A stretch of 20,594 bases of DNA from Triparma columacea (lineage: Eukaryota; Sar; Bolidophyceae; Parmales; Triparmaceae). The DNA lies in assembly GCA_030267965.1 (NCBI GenBank), contig BRYA01000655.1, positions 20,053-40,646 on the forward strand, given 5' to 3'. Shown one piece after another: positions 19,586-20,594 of this stretch (position 1 is its first letter; each line of letters begins with the position of its first letter). The position numbers and the translations under genes are program-made. The notes below the pieces were generated by a model. It did no database searches, was not told the origin of the DNA, and saw only the letters and a list, made by a program, of their open reading frames with translations.

Positions 19586-20594
19586 ATGACCGACAGTGAG
19601 ATGGATCTAACCATTCTCCTGAAGCAGAGGGACAAGGAGATAGCTGGATTGAAGGCCAACTTAAGGGCAACAAGGGCTCAACATACTGCCGATCTTGCAT
19701 CTACAGCAGCGGCAGCCAACGACCTTGTCGCCGCCGTCAAGAGCACTGCGCACGATGGCACAGCTGCTGACATTGTTAGTGCTGCAACTGACCTTGCTGT
19801 TCTCCTTGCCGCCGCCACTGATTCCGCCGCTGATCAGTCTGCTATTGTTGGGGATGCTGAGGCAACCGAAGACCACGAAACTGCCGCTGATGTCGTTAAG
19901 GCAAATGACTATGCTGTCAACCTTGGGGCAACTGCTGATATTGATGGGCCTCATGGAAACGCCGGACGAGGTGAGTTTGCGTAGGGGGTGAAATGAGAAG
20001 GTTGCCAATTTGGTGGCGCAGTGGGAAAAAGAGAGGTCGTTGGGAAGCCTGATGGAATGATAAAAAAAAACTCAAAAACATCAACATTTCCACACCCGCA
20101 GAATCTGAAAATGATCATGGGGAAGCCAGACGAGGTGAGTGAGCGTCGAGCGCTGGAGGAGGAAAAGAACATCTTTATAATTTAGGAGAGGGCAGGAGAT
20201 GTGTCGGAGGATAAGAGGAACTTTCCCACTTTTGCTCACTTTCCCCCTCTTTATGAATCTAAAGGCAAAGAATTTGATGACGATCTTGACGCAGCAAGCC
20301 TCGAAAGTCAAGTCGATGCAAAAATCGCACATCTCTATTCCGAAAACAAGCGTCTCAACATCATCAACAGCAATTTGATGAAAGAGAACGATTCGCTCAG
20401 GGCTGCCCTTACAAAAGCTTCTGCTTCAACAGACGCAGAGGACTACGAGCAAATTGTTACTGAAGATAACGGCAACGGGGGGCTCGACGAAGAAGAGGAT
20501 ATTGTACACGACATGGACAACGACATCGAGATCGGGCATGGTGAGCCTCAAGGAAATGGAGAGAAGGGGCTGACTACATCCGGAGGCACTGCCC
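19586..20594 (+). CDS. Unrecognised coiled-coil, acidic protein, 3' end beyond window
   Basis: Exons are 19586..19970, 20102..20134 and 20265 to about 20540 or beyond. Introns are 131 and 130 nt, both with GTGAGT donors, and every boundary is phase 1. The start is MTDSEMDLTILLKQRDKEI, the first ATG after an acceptor-like site. Residues 5-35 form a charged helix, then comes an Ala/Asp-rich region of about 90 residues with TAAD-type repeats. The 33-nt second exon encodes ESENDHGEARR. Exon 3 encodes a heptad-like coiled coil (IAHLYSENKRLNIINSNLMK) and an acidic tail (EEEDIVHDMDNDIEI). A further donor (GTGAGC) at 20541 would end exon 3, again in phase 1; otherwise the frame stays open to the edge. 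The family is not recognised; the coiled coil suggests oligomerisation only. Confidence 0.6.

Noticed and set aside
19156..19599. Coding exon upstream of the coiled-coil gene
   Set aside because: It starts at GTG with no ATG. Splicing at 19345 to the acceptor at 19578 gives a stop after five codons, so it is treated as untranslated.

Overview
This window is eukaryotic nuclear DNA. Most genes are split by short spliceosomal introns (73-131 nt, one tentative intron of 171 nt), almost all with a GTGAG donor and a pyrimidine-rich tract before AG. The products include cilium proteins (IFT172, BBIP1), a beta-adaptin appendage domain and a very large modular surface protein. A flagellated protist fits best. 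The mix of lamin-tail, GCC2/GCC3 (ephrin-receptor-like), cupredoxin and WW modules suggests a stramenopile alga, but the taxonomy is an inference.

Layout, left to right: (1) an unrecognised minus-strand gene running off the left edge, with a second exon carrying an AT-hook; (2) divergent from it, a BBIP1 (BBS18) homologue; (3) convergent with BBIP1, a complete three-exon IFT172 gene (1768 aa after splicing); (4) divergent from IFT172, an unrecognised multi-pass membrane protein; (5) a small acidic protein that ends in a free-standing beta-adaptin appendage subdomain; (6) convergent with it, a five-exon gene for a 2003-aa type I membrane protein: signal peptide, lamin-tail domain, eight copies of a six-cysteine module, GCC2/GCC3 repeats, a degenerate cupredoxin domain, a membrane-proximal alpha/beta domain, one TM helix and a cytoplasmic WW domain; (7) divergent from it, a two-TM membrane protein with a large lumenal/extracellular domain; (8) a coiled-coil acidic protein running off the right edge, with a 33-nt microexon that looks duplicated.

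The genes sit in alternating divergent and convergent pairs with spacers of about 100-560 nt, so several pairs probably share bidirectional promoters. BBIP1 (BBSome) and IFT172 (IFT-B) act in the same trafficking pathway and lie next to each other. The adaptin-appendage protein and the multi-pass membrane protein are plausible membrane-traffic partners, but that is only inferred from position. The most unusual item is gene 6, a receptor-like protein whose six-cysteine repeat and domain order I do not recognise.

I saw no rRNA, tRNA, transposon, CRISPR array or viral sequence. All exon boundaries were worked out by hand from reading-frame phase and splice motifs; no database search was possible.
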